The notes beneath the pieces were generated by a model, which did not search any database, was not told the origin of the DNA, and saw only the letters and a program-made list of their open reading frames with translations. A stretch of DNA of 64,000 nucleotides, taken from NCBI RefSeq assembly GCF_002160525.1, contig NZ_NFKT01000005.1, positions 62,001-126,000 of the forward strand, in the 5' to 3' direction. Numbering within the stretch: position 1 is the first letter of the stretch; each line of letters begins with the position of its first letter. Shown here piece by piece: positions 17,808-26,167 of the stretch. The DNA is from Lachnoclostridium sp. An169 (GTDB lineage Bacteria; Bacillota; Clostridia; Lachnospirales; Lachnospiraceae). The position numbers and the translations under genes are program-made.

Positions 17808-18635
17808 CTATCTTCCCCCTTCCTTCTCCCGCGTATTTTCTTTTTCCTTCTCCGGTGTTCCTTCTCCGTCCGGATCTGTCAGCCATTCCACCGCATGTTT
17901 CAGTACCATCGGCGCAGTGAAATTCATAATCTCACCGGAAGTCTCTACATACCGGGCTCTTCCGCCCAATGCCTCTGCGAGCCTTTTGCGTTCATCTGCA
18001 TATGGTGAATCCGCCGTGCCTGTGATATAATATTCCCCTGTCAGACAGTACTCCGCCAACGCATAGACGTCATTCCGGCTTCCTGCTACCGCTGTGATGT
18101 CACCGAATACAGCTTTGAGAGATTCCTCGTTGTGGAAGATACCTGTGGGCTCTCCGGCCATGGCTTTTTTACATATCCTGTCCATATCGAAAATCCCGTC
18201 CATTGCAATACACTTCGAAAAAACATCCGGATGTTTCAGCGCAGCTTTCACCGCCCCGTAAGCCCCTGTTCCGACTCCTCCGATCCAGTTCAGCGTACGT
18301 TCTTCCGATATGGGAAGATTGTTTCTGCAGATGCCCGGGAACTCAGTAGCGAGGAAGTCCTCATATTTCGGACCGTAATCCATGTTTGTACAGATCGAAT
18401 GCTGGGAGTCCGGTGCAATAATAAATATCCCCTGTTCTGCAGCGCACTTTTCCGCCATAGTCCGGTTCCAGTCGAGAGCTGTCCCGCCCTCACTGTGAAG
18501 AAGCCACAGCACCGGATATCTCTTCTCATGCTTTTCATCATCCAGTGCCAGCAGATTCATCTCCGGAAGATAGATTTTTGCGCTGAATGATCCGCAGAGA
18601 ATCGTGGATAGTGCATTAAATTCCAGATAAGCCAT
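17808..18635 (-). CDS. Esterase-fold protein lacking catalytic Ser and His (pseudoenzyme)
   Basis: The 275-residue protein has the esterase-D fold signature (PVLWLLHSEGGTALDW) but the nucleophile elbow reads IGGVGTGAYG. Aligned to IAGFSMGGYG of its neighbour, Gly122 replaces the serine. The usual H-x-W-x-(F/Y) segment near the C-terminus is replaced by EIMNFTAPM, so the catalytic His is gone too. The frame is intact with a good GAGGAG site, so this is not decay by frameshift. The highly charged tail (EGTPEKEKENTREKEGGR) is unusual. It is the first gene of the minus-strand block, next to the operators; a sensory or partner-binding role is possible. Confidence 0.75.
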   Translation of the reverse strand: MAYLEFNALSTILCGSFSAKIYLPEMNLLALDDEKHEKRYPVLWLLHSEGGTALDWNRTMAEKCAAEQGIFIIAPDSQHSICTNMDYGPKYEDFLATEFPGICRNNLPISEERTLNWIGGVGTGAYGAVKAALKHPDVFSKCIAMDGIFDMDRICKKAMAGEPTGIFHNEESLKAVFGDITAVAGSRNDVYALAEYCLTGEYYITGTADSPYADERKRLAEALGGRARYVETSGEIMNFTAPMVLKHAVEWLTDPDGEGTPEKEKENTREKEGGR

Positions 18636-18673
18636 TGTCTTTCATCTCCTCTTCATTTATTTCCTTTACTGAT

Positions 18674-18702
18674 ATTTTCTCATCGCAATAGACAAATGTC
18701 AA
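18674..18702 (-). promoter_or_regulatory. Candidate promoter of the minus-strand esterase operon
   Basis: On the minus strand TTGACA (18702-18697) is 17 nt from GAAAAT (18679-18674). The -35 box is embedded in the LacI-type operator at 18697-18711, so repressor binding would block it. The -10 box is weak, so the position is tentative. Confidence 0.45.
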
Positions 18703-18711
18703 ACGTTTACA
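18697..18711. promoter_or_regulatory. LacI-type operator 1
   Basis: TGTCAAACGTTTACA contains the perfect palindrome AAACGTTT and resembles the common LacI/CcpA-family consensus TGTAAACGTTTACA. It overlaps the candidate -35 box of the esterase operon and lies about 35 nt upstream of the -35 box of the two-component operon. Confidence 0.65.
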
Positions 18712-18743
18712 TTTTCGTTTTTCCGTCTTTTTTTGTTGTTTTC

Positions 18744-18772
18744 TTGACTTGCACTGGTCAGTTTGCTAATAT
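18744..18772 (+). promoter_or_regulatory. Promoter of the YesM/YesN-type operon
   Basis: TTGACT (18744-18749) and TAATAT (18767-18772) are spaced by 17 nt, about 55 nt ahead of the histidine kinase start. A LacI-type operator follows at 18798. Confidence 0.65.
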
Positions 18773-18797
18773 AACTATGGGTGAAGACGGAATTTCT

Positions 18798-18812
18798 TGT
18801 AAACGTTAGACA
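18798..18812. promoter_or_regulatory. LacI-type operator 2
   Basis: TGTAAACGTTAGACA is a second close match to the LacI-family consensus, 25 nt downstream of the TAATAT box and just upstream of the kinase ribosome binding site. The centres of the two operators are 100 bp apart. A bound repressor here would act as a roadblock. Confidence 0.62.
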
Positions 18813-18826
18813 GAGGTGAGTATTCC

Positions 18827-20569
18827 ATGACCGTTTTTCATAAAAAGGCTCCTTATTCCATAAAGAAAGTATTTCTCCGGTATTTTCTGATCCTGTTTTT
18901 GTTCACATCCGGCGCACTGATCCTGTACTGTGTCCTGTTGGTAAAATCCCACTTTGACCAGACTGCCCACACGACGAATACAACGTTGAACTACTACATA
19001 AATACCCTGGAAACCGAACTGGAAGAATGTGCGCTGTTCGAACAGAAGCTGTGCTATTCCGACTCCTCCTTTCAGCTGCTGACCCTGCATAATCTGAGAG
19101 ATTCAGACAAGGTTACCTATCTGTACAATGTCTCTGAGATGTTGAAACGTCAGGTTTCCCCATACGAATGTATCATGGTCTTTAATGAAGATATGAGTGT
19201 ATCCGCGCTGGCAACCGGAACATCTTTTTCTGCCACCGGGACACACTATGTCTATCTGCTGAAGGAGAACCTGCGCGACTACTGGCTCAGCGGAAAAAGC
19301 ACGGATTACAATCAATGGATCACCTTCCAGGACGAAAATTTCTCGCTTCTGATACGCGCTGTCAGAATCCGGGATGTCTACGTCTGCACCGCCGTAAATC
19401 TGAACCAGATTGATTTCATCAGCCAGAGTGCTGAGGAGGAACAGGCGATTCAGCTCGGTTTCTTCGACAGCCGTAATGTGCTCTCTGATCCGGAAGTGCT
19501 CATAGAAAACGAACTCACGCTCGACGATCTGATCACCCCGCCGAAAAATCAGATTTTATCCTCCCACTACCTGGTGACCGCCCCGGTAGGGAACACGCAG
19601 ATCAGCATGTTCTGCCTGTTCAGTACAGATTATATCTGGTCATTTACCCGGGGGCTGATCACGATTTTTATTCTGATTGCCCTGGTTACCTGCTTTGTTA
19701 TTGTGTTTACCTTTTATTCCTTCAACAAGATCCTCCTGTACCCGCTGGTACAGACCAGTGTCGCCATGAAGCATCTGGAACAGAGCGGATCGGAACAGTT
19801 TCTGGAAGAGAGCCACAGTGATATCGTCGAATACCAGGACATCAATGAGGCACTTGCCTCTCTTATGGACCAGAAAGTCGCCCTGTATCAGGAGAAACAG
19901 AATGAGGCATTCGAGAAAGATCACGCAAAGCTCCAGTATTACCAGCTCCAGACCGGATCCCACTTTTTCGTAAACTGCCTGAAAAGCCTCTACAACATGC
20001 TTGAGAATCGGGAGTATGAAAAGATGCAGATGATGATCATCGCATTTTCCAACCATCTGCGCTATGTCTTCCATGACAACTTAAAGCTGGTAACGCTTCA
20101 GTCCGAGCTTGCCGAGGTAAACGACTATTACAACATTGTCCTTCTGGACCGGACCAGCCCGTTTATCCTGAACACGCAGGTTGATTCCTCACTGATGCAG
20201 TGCCGGGTGCCCTCACTGATCATCCAGACATTTCTGGAAAATACCGCGAAATATAACCGGCAGTCAGACAATCTGCTCATCTTCGACGTCCGGATCGAAC
20301 CGGCTGAGCTGAACGGAAAAAGAGTCATTCAGATCATGCTTTCCGATAACGGCACCGGCTACAGTGAAGAAGTCCTTGAGCGGCTCAACAGTTCCGAAAA
20401 TGATCTTTTCGCCACAAAGCATGTGGGTATCTCGAATCTGAAGCACAGAATTGCTCTGATATATAAGACAGATTACCAGTTTGCTTTTTACAACAAGCCT
20501 TCCGGTGGAGCATGTGGACTGATCTATCTGCCGATAACAGGTAACTCTGTTGAAAACTCGCAGGAATAA
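18827..20569 (+). CDS. YesM-type sensor histidine kinase
   Basis: The 580-residue membrane kinase senses an extracellular signal, usually a glycan cue relayed to a YesN-type regulator. It has TM1 at about 12-40, a roughly 240-residue extracellular sensor, TM2 at about 278-303, a HAMP-like linker, and the His_kinase/LytS-type core. The phosphoacceptor is probably His379 in GSHFFVNCL (family form: PHFLFN). The N box region LIIQTFLENTAKYN and a DNGTGYSEE G1 box are present. GAGGTGAG precedes ATG 18827. The kinase, regulator and a serine-less esterase homologue form one operon divergent from the esterase block. Confidence 0.88.
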   Translation: MTVFHKKAPYSIKKVFLRYFLILFLFTSGALILYCVLLVKSHFDQTAHTTNTTLNYYINTLETELEECALFEQKLCYSDSSFQLLTLHNLRDSDKVTYLYNVSEMLKRQVSPYECIMVFNEDMSVSALATGTSFSATGTHYVYLLKENLRDYWLSGKSTDYNQWITFQDENFSLLIRAVRIRDVYVCTAVNLNQIDFISQSAEEEQAIQLGFFDSRNVLSDPEVLIENELTLDDLITPPKNQILSSHYLVTAPVGNTQISMFCLFSTDYIWSFTRGLITIFILIALVTCFVIVFTFYSFNKILLYPLVQTSVAMKHLEQSGSEQFLEESHSDIVEYQDINEALASLMDQKVALYQEKQNEAFEKDHAKLQYYQLQTGSHFFVNCLKSLYNMLENREYEKMQMMIIAFSNHLRYVFHDNLKLVTLQSELAEVNDYYNIVLLDRTSPFILNTQVDSSLMQCRVPSLIIQTFLENTAKYNRQSDNLLIFDVRIEPAELNGKRVIQIMLSDNGTGYSEEVLERLNSSENDLFATKHVGISNLKHRIALIYKTDYQFAFYNKPSGGACGLIYLPITGNSVENSQE

Positions 20570-20593
20570 ATGCTATAAACAAAGGGGATAACA

Positions 20594-22168
20594 ATGAATC
20601 TTTTACTTGTAGACGACCAGATCTCCGTATTGAACGGAATCCTGAGCGGAGTGAATTTCTCCGCACTTGACATTGACAACGTATACACTGCCATTGACGC
20701 GGCGCAGGCAAGGGAAATCATAAAAGAGAAGGATATCAACATCCTGCTCTCTGACATCGAGATGCCCGGGGAGAACGGTCTCTCCCTGAATAAATGGGTA
20801 TCGGAAAATTATTCTTCCATTATAAGAATCCTTCTGACTTCCCACGCCTCTTTTGACTACGCCCGGGAGAGCATGAAGTTCGGCTGTTTCGACTATATCG
20901 TGCAGCCGGCGCCATACCACGAGATCGAGGATGCTATCCGGCGGGCTGTGGCAAAAATACTGACGGACCGGCAGAATGTAGACTATTACAATCTGGAAAG
21001 GATGAGCAGTATTGTTCTGAATCTGTTTTCCAAGAACCCGGCAAACAGCCGGCAGTCGCTTGCCCTGCTCAATGAAATGGGTTACGTGATTAAAAGCGAT
21101 TCTGCCGTCCAGACTGTAATCGTCGAAATCTACCCTTACACGGAGATTCCTTCCCCCGGACTTTCCGATCTTACCATTTTTACCGAACTTTTCCGGAGCG
21201 CGCAGGAAAGCTTCTCCGCTTCTGACATCTATACCCTTGCGTGTCTGAACCGGTACAGGCAGTTCGTTATCCTTCTCTACTGCAACGGGAACTCGCTTTG
21301 CACACTGACGTCAGATAATTTTCAGATGTTTTACCAGAAAATATGCCGCAGCCTGACTGACAGGCTTTCCTGCTACGTGTGTCCTGCAGATCATTTTAAC
21401 CATCTGCATGAAGTCATCTGGAGCGGTCATCTGTGTGCTCTGAACAATGTGGCAAGGAAACCCGGGCTTTACTTCTCTGATGCTGCGGTTCCCCTCCGGG
21501 AAGCAGTCGGTCTGCCGGAAAATGCCGCCCGGTGGAACCGCCTTCTGGAAAACGGACAATTCGATGTGCTGGAGGACAACATTTTCTCCTTCCTGGACTA
21601 CAACGCCTCCCTGAACCGGCTGAATCTGGAAAATCTCTCCGAGTTCCACCAGGAGCTGACCAAGATCTTCTTCGTCTACTCCTACAACCGGAAGATCGAC
21701 ATTATGAGCCTGTTCTCGGATGATTATACCTATAACGATTACATGGGCTGCTTTAAAGATGTGGAGTCTCTGAAAAAGGGGATCTCGTTTCTGAAAAACG
21801 CCATCTCCCACGCCTCCTCCGAGGATGTGTCAAAGGATGTGATTCAACGCTCCATCGACTACATTCTGGCGAACCTCTCCCGGGATCTTTCAGTAAAGGA
21901 TGTGGCGGAGTACGTGAATTTCAGCCCGGAGTATTTTTCCAAGCTTTTCAAAAAGGAAACCGGGGAGAATGTAAAGAACTATATTCTGCGCATCAAGGTG
22001 GACGCCGCCAAGGACCTCCTGAAAAATCCGAACATTCCCATCAGCATGGTGGCTTCCGAACTGGGATACAGCAATTTTTCCCACTTCACTCAGATGTTCC
22101 GGAAACATGAAAACATGACGCCTAGCGAATACAGAAAACAGTTTTTGAAAGGAGATATCCAGTCATGA
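20594..22168 (+). CDS. YesN-type response regulator with AraC DNA-binding domain
   Basis: The 524-residue protein has an N-terminal receiver (about 1-120) with phosphoacceptor Asp54 in LLSDIEMPG and a C-terminal AraC/XylS double helix-turn-helix (about 420-520; LSVKDVAEYVNFSPEYFSKLF and a second helix pair ending MTPSEYRKQF). The middle 290 residues are the variable region common to YesN proteins. One atypical point is IVQPAP where most receivers have K-P: the conserved Lys after beta-5 is replaced by Gln, which could alter phosphorylation control. It starts 24 nt after the kinase and overlaps the next gene by 4 nt (ATGA). Likely targets are the importer and enzyme genes of this locus. Confidence 0.88.
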   Translation: MNLLLVDDQISVLNGILSGVNFSALDIDNVYTAIDAAQAREIIKEKDINILLSDIEMPGENGLSLNKWVSENYSSIIRILLTSHASFDYARESMKFGCFDYIVQPAPYHEIEDAIRRAVAKILTDRQNVDYYNLERMSSIVLNLFSKNPANSRQSLALLNEMGYVIKSDSAVQTVIVEIYPYTEIPSPGLSDLTIFTELFRSAQESFSASDIYTLACLNRYRQFVILLYCNGNSLCTLTSDNFQMFYQKICRSLTDRLSCYVCPADHFNHLHEVIWSGHLCALNNVARKPGLYFSDAAVPLREAVGLPENAARWNRLLENGQFDVLEDNIFSFLDYNASLNRLNLENLSEFHQELTKIFFVYSYNRKIDIMSLFSDDYTYNDYMGCFKDVESLKKGISFLKNAISHASSEDVSKDVIQRSIDYILANLSRDLSVKDVAEYVNFSPEYFSKLFKKETGENVKNYILRIKVDAAKDLLKNPNIPISMVASELGYSNFSHFTQMFRKHENMTPSEYRKQFLKGDIQS

Positions 22169-23031
22169 GTTATATGCGTTTTAATTTCAGAAGCCAGTGT
22201 CTCGGACATTATGTCGATGTATCCATTGTCTATCCGACGGATAATTACAGCTATTACCCGCAGAATCCGGGCGGTTCTGCGCTCTCCATGGGCGGCAGCC
22301 ATGCCCGGGTATATGAGCCGGGCATGAAGTTCCAGACCGTATACCTGATCCACGGAGGCGGCGATGATGACTCCCTGACCTACCGCTACAGCAACGCGGA
22401 ACGCTATGCCCAGAAGAACAATGTAATGCTTGTGACGCCCAATATCACCAATTCCTTCGGGATCGACACCCGTTACGGCGTAGCCTACCAGAAATTTCTC
22501 GCCGAAGAACTCCCTGTGGTGATACAGTCTCTCTTCGCCTCCTCTCCAAAGCGGGAGGACAACTTTATCGTGGGATATGCCATGGGCGGGAATGTGGCTC
22601 TGGGTACTGCGCTGATGCATCCGGAGCTCTATCAGACCTGTGTGGATATTTCCGGCGGCATTGGTATGACGCTCTCCACGGAAACATTGAAAGAAGAACT
22701 GGACGGCGATCACTTCCGGAACAATTTTCCGCTGTACAACGCTTCTTTCGGTCCCTCTTCGGAAATAGATGGATCACCTTACGACCTGGCAGTAATCGCC
22801 CGTGAAAAACTGCAGGAAAGTCAGAGATCAGGAAAACCTGTGTGCGATTTCCACGTCATCTGCGGAAGCGATGAATTCATCCGCAGCCGTGTGGAAAAAG
22901 ATGTAGAGAAATTAAAGGAGATCGGGTATCCGGCGAACTATATCTGCCCGGAAGGATATACCCATGATTTTGTTCTCTGGGATAAGTATATTAAATATGC
23001 TCTGGACGAACTGCTGCCGCTTGAGAGATAA
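22165..23031 (+). CDS. Esterase-fold protein with Ser-to-Ala nucleophile, coupled to the two-component system
   Basis: The 288-residue protein keeps the esterase-D fold: VYLIHGGGDDDS, a conserved Asp in CGSDEF and the catalytic-position His in EGYTHDFVLW. The nucleophile elbow reads VGYAMGGN, so Ala139 stands where Ser is required; the codon is GCC and the context is otherwise perfect. It overlaps the response regulator by ATGA, so the proteins are made together. This suggests a ligand-binding or signalling role rather than hydrolysis. GAAAGGAG lies before the start. Loss of one catalytic residue with everything else kept argues for a maintained function. Confidence 0.78.
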   Translation: MSYMRFNFRSQCLGHYVDVSIVYPTDNYSYYPQNPGGSALSMGGSHARVYEPGMKFQTVYLIHGGGDDDSLTYRYSNAERYAQKNNVMLVTPNITNSFGIDTRYGVAYQKFLAEELPVVIQSLFASSPKREDNFIVGYAMGGNVALGTALMHPELYQTCVDISGGIGMTLSTETLKEELDGDHFRNNFPLYNASFGPSSEIDGSPYDLAVIAREKLQESQRSGKPVCDFHVICGSDEFIRSRVEKDVEKLKEIGYPANYICPEGYTHDFVLWDKYIKYALDELLPLER

Positions 23032-23093
23032 GCGGCAGCAATCCACAACAGCCCTTTGCGGGCCGTGCAGTATAATGGTTCTTCCTGCTTTTC

Positions 23094-24077
23094 TCAGCAG
23101 AATCTCATCCGGAAGGAAAACGTAATATCTTTCCCGGCGTCAATCTGGTACTTCTCTCCCACATCTGCACCCCAGCTGTTGATTCCGCCCACGCCCCGCA
23201 CAGCTCCATACACACAGAGCACGGTTCTCCGCACCGGCGGAAGCTCCTCCTGATGGGTGGCATTTTCCAGTTCCTCTGCCGTGTAGGGCAGACAGGAGAA
23301 GGCGAATTTCTCCCCTGAGGACTCAATACAGAGCACAGTCTCCGGGCAGTTCTTTACCGAATTATCCAGCGCTGTATCGCGGCAGACAGCAAGCCAGTCT
23401 GTATCCATATGCATCCCGCACTCCTGGGGCACCAGATAAGGAGTTACCGGCAGCCCGTCAACCTCGTAAATCCCATGGACGCCTCCATCTTTCCGATCCG
23501 GGTAGGTCTCCCCGGAGAGTCCTTCATAGCGGTATCCCTTTGCCGCCGTAGGCATGACAAAGCGCAGGCCGAATGCTGGGAGCTGGGGCAGCCCTTCTTT
23601 TCCTTCATAGGCAACCGATACTTTCATGGAACCGTCAGCCTGTACGGCATAAGTTACCCGCACATTCGTTTTCGGCACCGTAATCGTCTCATAGCAGAAT
23701 GTCAGTGCCACTTCCTGCGCGTATTCATCCGGCGTATGACGGTTGTTATCCGGGGCAAACAGATCACATACCTCTGCTCCATCAACAGTCACGCGGATAT
23801 CCGTACACCTCTGGAACATATCCGCCGCAAGCCACATTCCCGACTTCAGATGAAAGCCGTTTCCCCGGTCATTATCTGTTGTCGCCCGCCAGAACGTCGG
23901 GCGAGGAGCCCGGTACAGCCATTCTTTTCCGCTTACACGAAACGAAACCGGACCTCCTGCCGCATAAGAGAAAATATACCGGAAATCTGTTCCCTCCCGG
24001 GAATCCCCGCCTTTTACGCCGAACGTGTAGTCTCCGTAAACCAGCTGAAGCTGCTCTTTTTTATTTATATTTTCCAT
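23094..24077 (-). CDS. lacM: Beta-galactosidase small subunit (LacM type)
   Basis: The 327-residue protein corresponds to the C-terminal part of GH2 beta-galactosidase (LacZ domain 5): RAPRPTFWRATTDNDRGNGF matches the LacZ segment that includes the conserved tryptophan/asparagine region, followed by GLRFVMP and the terminal GINSWG motif. The length fits LacM of lactobacilli (about 320). The gene starts 17 nt before the end of the large subunit gene, the same overlap I recall for Lactobacillus lacLM. The two chains form the active heterodimer that hydrolyses beta-galactosides in the cytoplasm. Confidence 0.9.
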   Translation of the reverse strand: MENINKKEQLQLVYGDYTFGVKGGDSREGTDFRYIFSYAAGGPVSFRVSGKEWLYRAPRPTFWRATTDNDRGNGFHLKSGMWLAADMFQRCTDIRVTVDGAEVCDLFAPDNNRHTPDEYAQEVALTFCYETITVPKTNVRVTYAVQADGSMKVSVAYEGKEGLPQLPAFGLRFVMPTAAKGYRYEGLSGETYPDRKDGGVHGIYEVDGLPVTPYLVPQECGMHMDTDWLAVCRDTALDNSVKNCPETVLCIESSGEKFAFSCLPYTAEELENATHQEELPPVRRTVLCVYGAVRGVGGINSWGADVGEKYQIDAGKDITFSFRMRFC

Positions 24078-26040
24078 AGTAGTATCTCACCTCCTGCATA
24101 GCCGGTTTTTCCTGTCTGTCGGCAAACACAATTCCATTTCCGGAAAATTCATAATCCGAGGGGCGGTCATCAAAATCTCCGCCGTAGCGCAGCACTTTCC
24201 GACCGGTCACGTCATCCTCCACCTGAACCGCCTGATCGATAAAATCCCAGATAAATCCGCCCTGATACATCTCATACTCATCGATGAGCTCCATATAATC
24301 TTTCAGTCCGCCGAGAGAATTTCCCATATCATGCATGTATTCGCACAAGATGAACGGCTTGTCCGGCGCATTGTCCAGATATGCTCTCACATCCTGCGGT
24401 GAAGCATACATACGGCTCTCTACATCTGACACCAAACTGCGGTACGCCGGTGTATGGAACACCCCTTCATAATGAGTCAGCCGGTCCGGATCTTTCCTGA
24501 AATACTCATTCATCTGACAGAAAGCCTCCCCTGCGTAGGACTCATTTCCGAGAGACCAGAAAAGGATGGACGTATGGTTCTTCAGAGTCTCGAAATTACT
24601 TCTCGCCCGGTCCATCACGGCAGCCGTCCACTTTTCGTCACTTCCCGGCACATTCCAGGAAGGCTCCACCCGCCCCAGCTTCTGCCAGGAACCGTGTGTC
24701 TCCAGATTAGTCTCCGCCATAACATAGATTCCGTTCTCATCGCAGAGGGAGTACCAGCTCAGCCGGTCCGGATAATGGCAGGTGCGCACTGCATTGATAT
24801 TGTTCTGCTTCAGGCACCCCATATCCCAGGCTTCTTCTTTCTCCGTGATGCAGCGCCCGGAAACCGCGCTCCATTCGTGACGGTTCACACCGTTGATAAC
24901 AAGGCGCTTTCCGTTCAGATACATAACTTTCGTATCTGCTCCACTCCCGGCTGTGAGCTCGATTTTCCGGAAACCGAATCTCCACGGGATGTATTCCAGA
25001 AGAGTTCCGTCACTTCCGTAAACTTCAATCTGCAGCTCATACAGATACGGATCATGGTTATCCCAGAGCCGGATATCCTCTATTCCGCATGTCCACTGCT
25101 GCTCCTGCATGTTTCCGCCATCCGGAGAGGAAATGTCTCTCCTGTTCCCGCTTTCCCGGAATACAATCTCCTGCTTTCCCTCTGCCAGTATCTTTTCCCC
25201 GTCCACGACGCGCAGCTTTACATAACCTGTTTCCTGATTTTCTTTCGACTTGGCTCCTGCCGGATCCGAAGCCGTTGAAAATTTCATAGCAAGAGAAACC
25301 GTTCCCCGCGGTTCATGCAGCTGAGGCACCGCCCGGAGCCACATATCTTCCAGATGAATCTGCGGCTGCGCATGGAGGCTTACATTCCGGAAGATTCCAA
25401 AGAAACGGAAGAAATCCTGATCCTCCAGAAAAGCCGCTGTACTCCGCTTATGCACTTCCACTGCAAGCAGATTTCCCTGATCTTTTATGTATGGAGTAAG
25501 GTCGAATTCCGACGGGGTAAAGCTGTCCTCCGCATAGCCGAGAAATTCCCCGTTCAGCCAGACGTAAAATGCCTGCTCGATCCCTTCAAAATACACGGTA
25601 ACTCTCTTGCCCCGCATTGCTTCCGGAAGATCAAATTCCCGGATGTATGAGCCCACCGGATTATACTCCGCCCTGCTGAACATTCCCTCCGGCTTGCCCG
25701 GATTCCCATTGACAGGAGGTCTGCGGAACTCTTTGCCCTCCCAGGGATACATGGTATTGATATAGTGAATTCCGTCATACCCCGCCATCTCAATATGTCC
25801 CGGCACAGTGATCTCGTCGAATCCGCTCAGGTCGTATCCCGGCTGATAAAAATCCGCCGGGCGCGTCTGCGCATTCGGGCTGTAACAGAACTTCCACACT
25901 CCATTAAGGGACCAGGTCAGGGAACTTCTGCCCTTTCTGTACTCTTCCGGATCAGCATACACCGTATGGTCGCTGTGTGCCGGAACCCGTCCCACAGAGA
26001 AAATGTCAGGCATATCCAGCCATTTTAATTCTGCATCCAT
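24061..26040 (-). CDS. lacL: Beta-galactosidase large subunit (LacL type, GH2)
   Basis: The 659-residue chain starts at ATG 26040, where AAGGAGG lies 8 nt upstream; the in-frame ATG at 26067 has no such site. It holds the GH2 sugar-binding, immunoglobulin-like and (beta/alpha)8 domains. The acid/base is about Glu500 (FWSLGNES) and the nucleophile about Glu567 (ILCEYMHDMGNS). The chain ends just after the barrel, and the missing domain is encoded by the overlapping lacM, so the split is the natural LacLM type and not a frameshift. It may remove galactosyl units from the imported glycoside or act on dietary galactosides. Confidence 0.92.
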   Translation of the reverse strand: MDAELKWLDMPDIFSVGRVPAHSDHTVYADPEEYRKGRSSLTWSLNGVWKFCYSPNAQTRPADFYQPGYDLSGFDEITVPGHIEMAGYDGIHYINTMYPWEGKEFRRPPVNGNPGKPEGMFSRAEYNPVGSYIREFDLPEAMRGKRVTVYFEGIEQAFYVWLNGEFLGYAEDSFTPSEFDLTPYIKDQGNLLAVEVHKRSTAAFLEDQDFFRFFGIFRNVSLHAQPQIHLEDMWLRAVPQLHEPRGTVSLAMKFSTASDPAGAKSKENQETGYVKLRVVDGEKILAEGKQEIVFRESGNRRDISSPDGGNMQEQQWTCGIEDIRLWDNHDPYLYELQIEVYGSDGTLLEYIPWRFGFRKIELTAGSGADTKVMYLNGKRLVINGVNRHEWSAVSGRCITEKEEAWDMGCLKQNNINAVRTCHYPDRLSWYSLCDENGIYVMAETNLETHGSWQKLGRVEPSWNVPGSDEKWTAAVMDRARSNFETLKNHTSILFWSLGNESYAGEAFCQMNEYFRKDPDRLTHYEGVFHTPAYRSLVSDVESRMYASPQDVRAYLDNAPDKPFILCEYMHDMGNSLGGLKDYMELIDEYEMYQGGFIWDFIDQAVQVEDDVTGRKVLRYGGDFDDRPSDYEFSGNGIVFADRQEKPAMQEVRYYYGKYK

Positions 26041-26127
26041 CGCATCTGCCTCCTTCTCAAATTTCATAGATCATAACAGGGATAATCTTATCACAATTTC
26101 ACAGAAAATTCTTTGTTTTTTATGGTA

Positions 26128-26167
26128 TTTTTCCGTAAAATTTCCCTCGGAAAATTTTACAGAAAAA
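26128..26167. repeat. AT-rich inverted repeat in the lacL/MATE divergent region
   Basis: TTTTTCCGTAAAATTT and AAAATTTTACAGAAAAA form a near-perfect inverted repeat around CCCTCGG, about 90 nt upstream of lacL. It could be a regulator binding site for either divergent gene. Confidence 0.4.

Noticed and set aside
23094-26067. Frameshifted lacZ
   Set aside because: The break falls exactly at the LacL/LacM domain boundary with proper start, stop and a 17-nt overlap, so two natural subunits are encoded.
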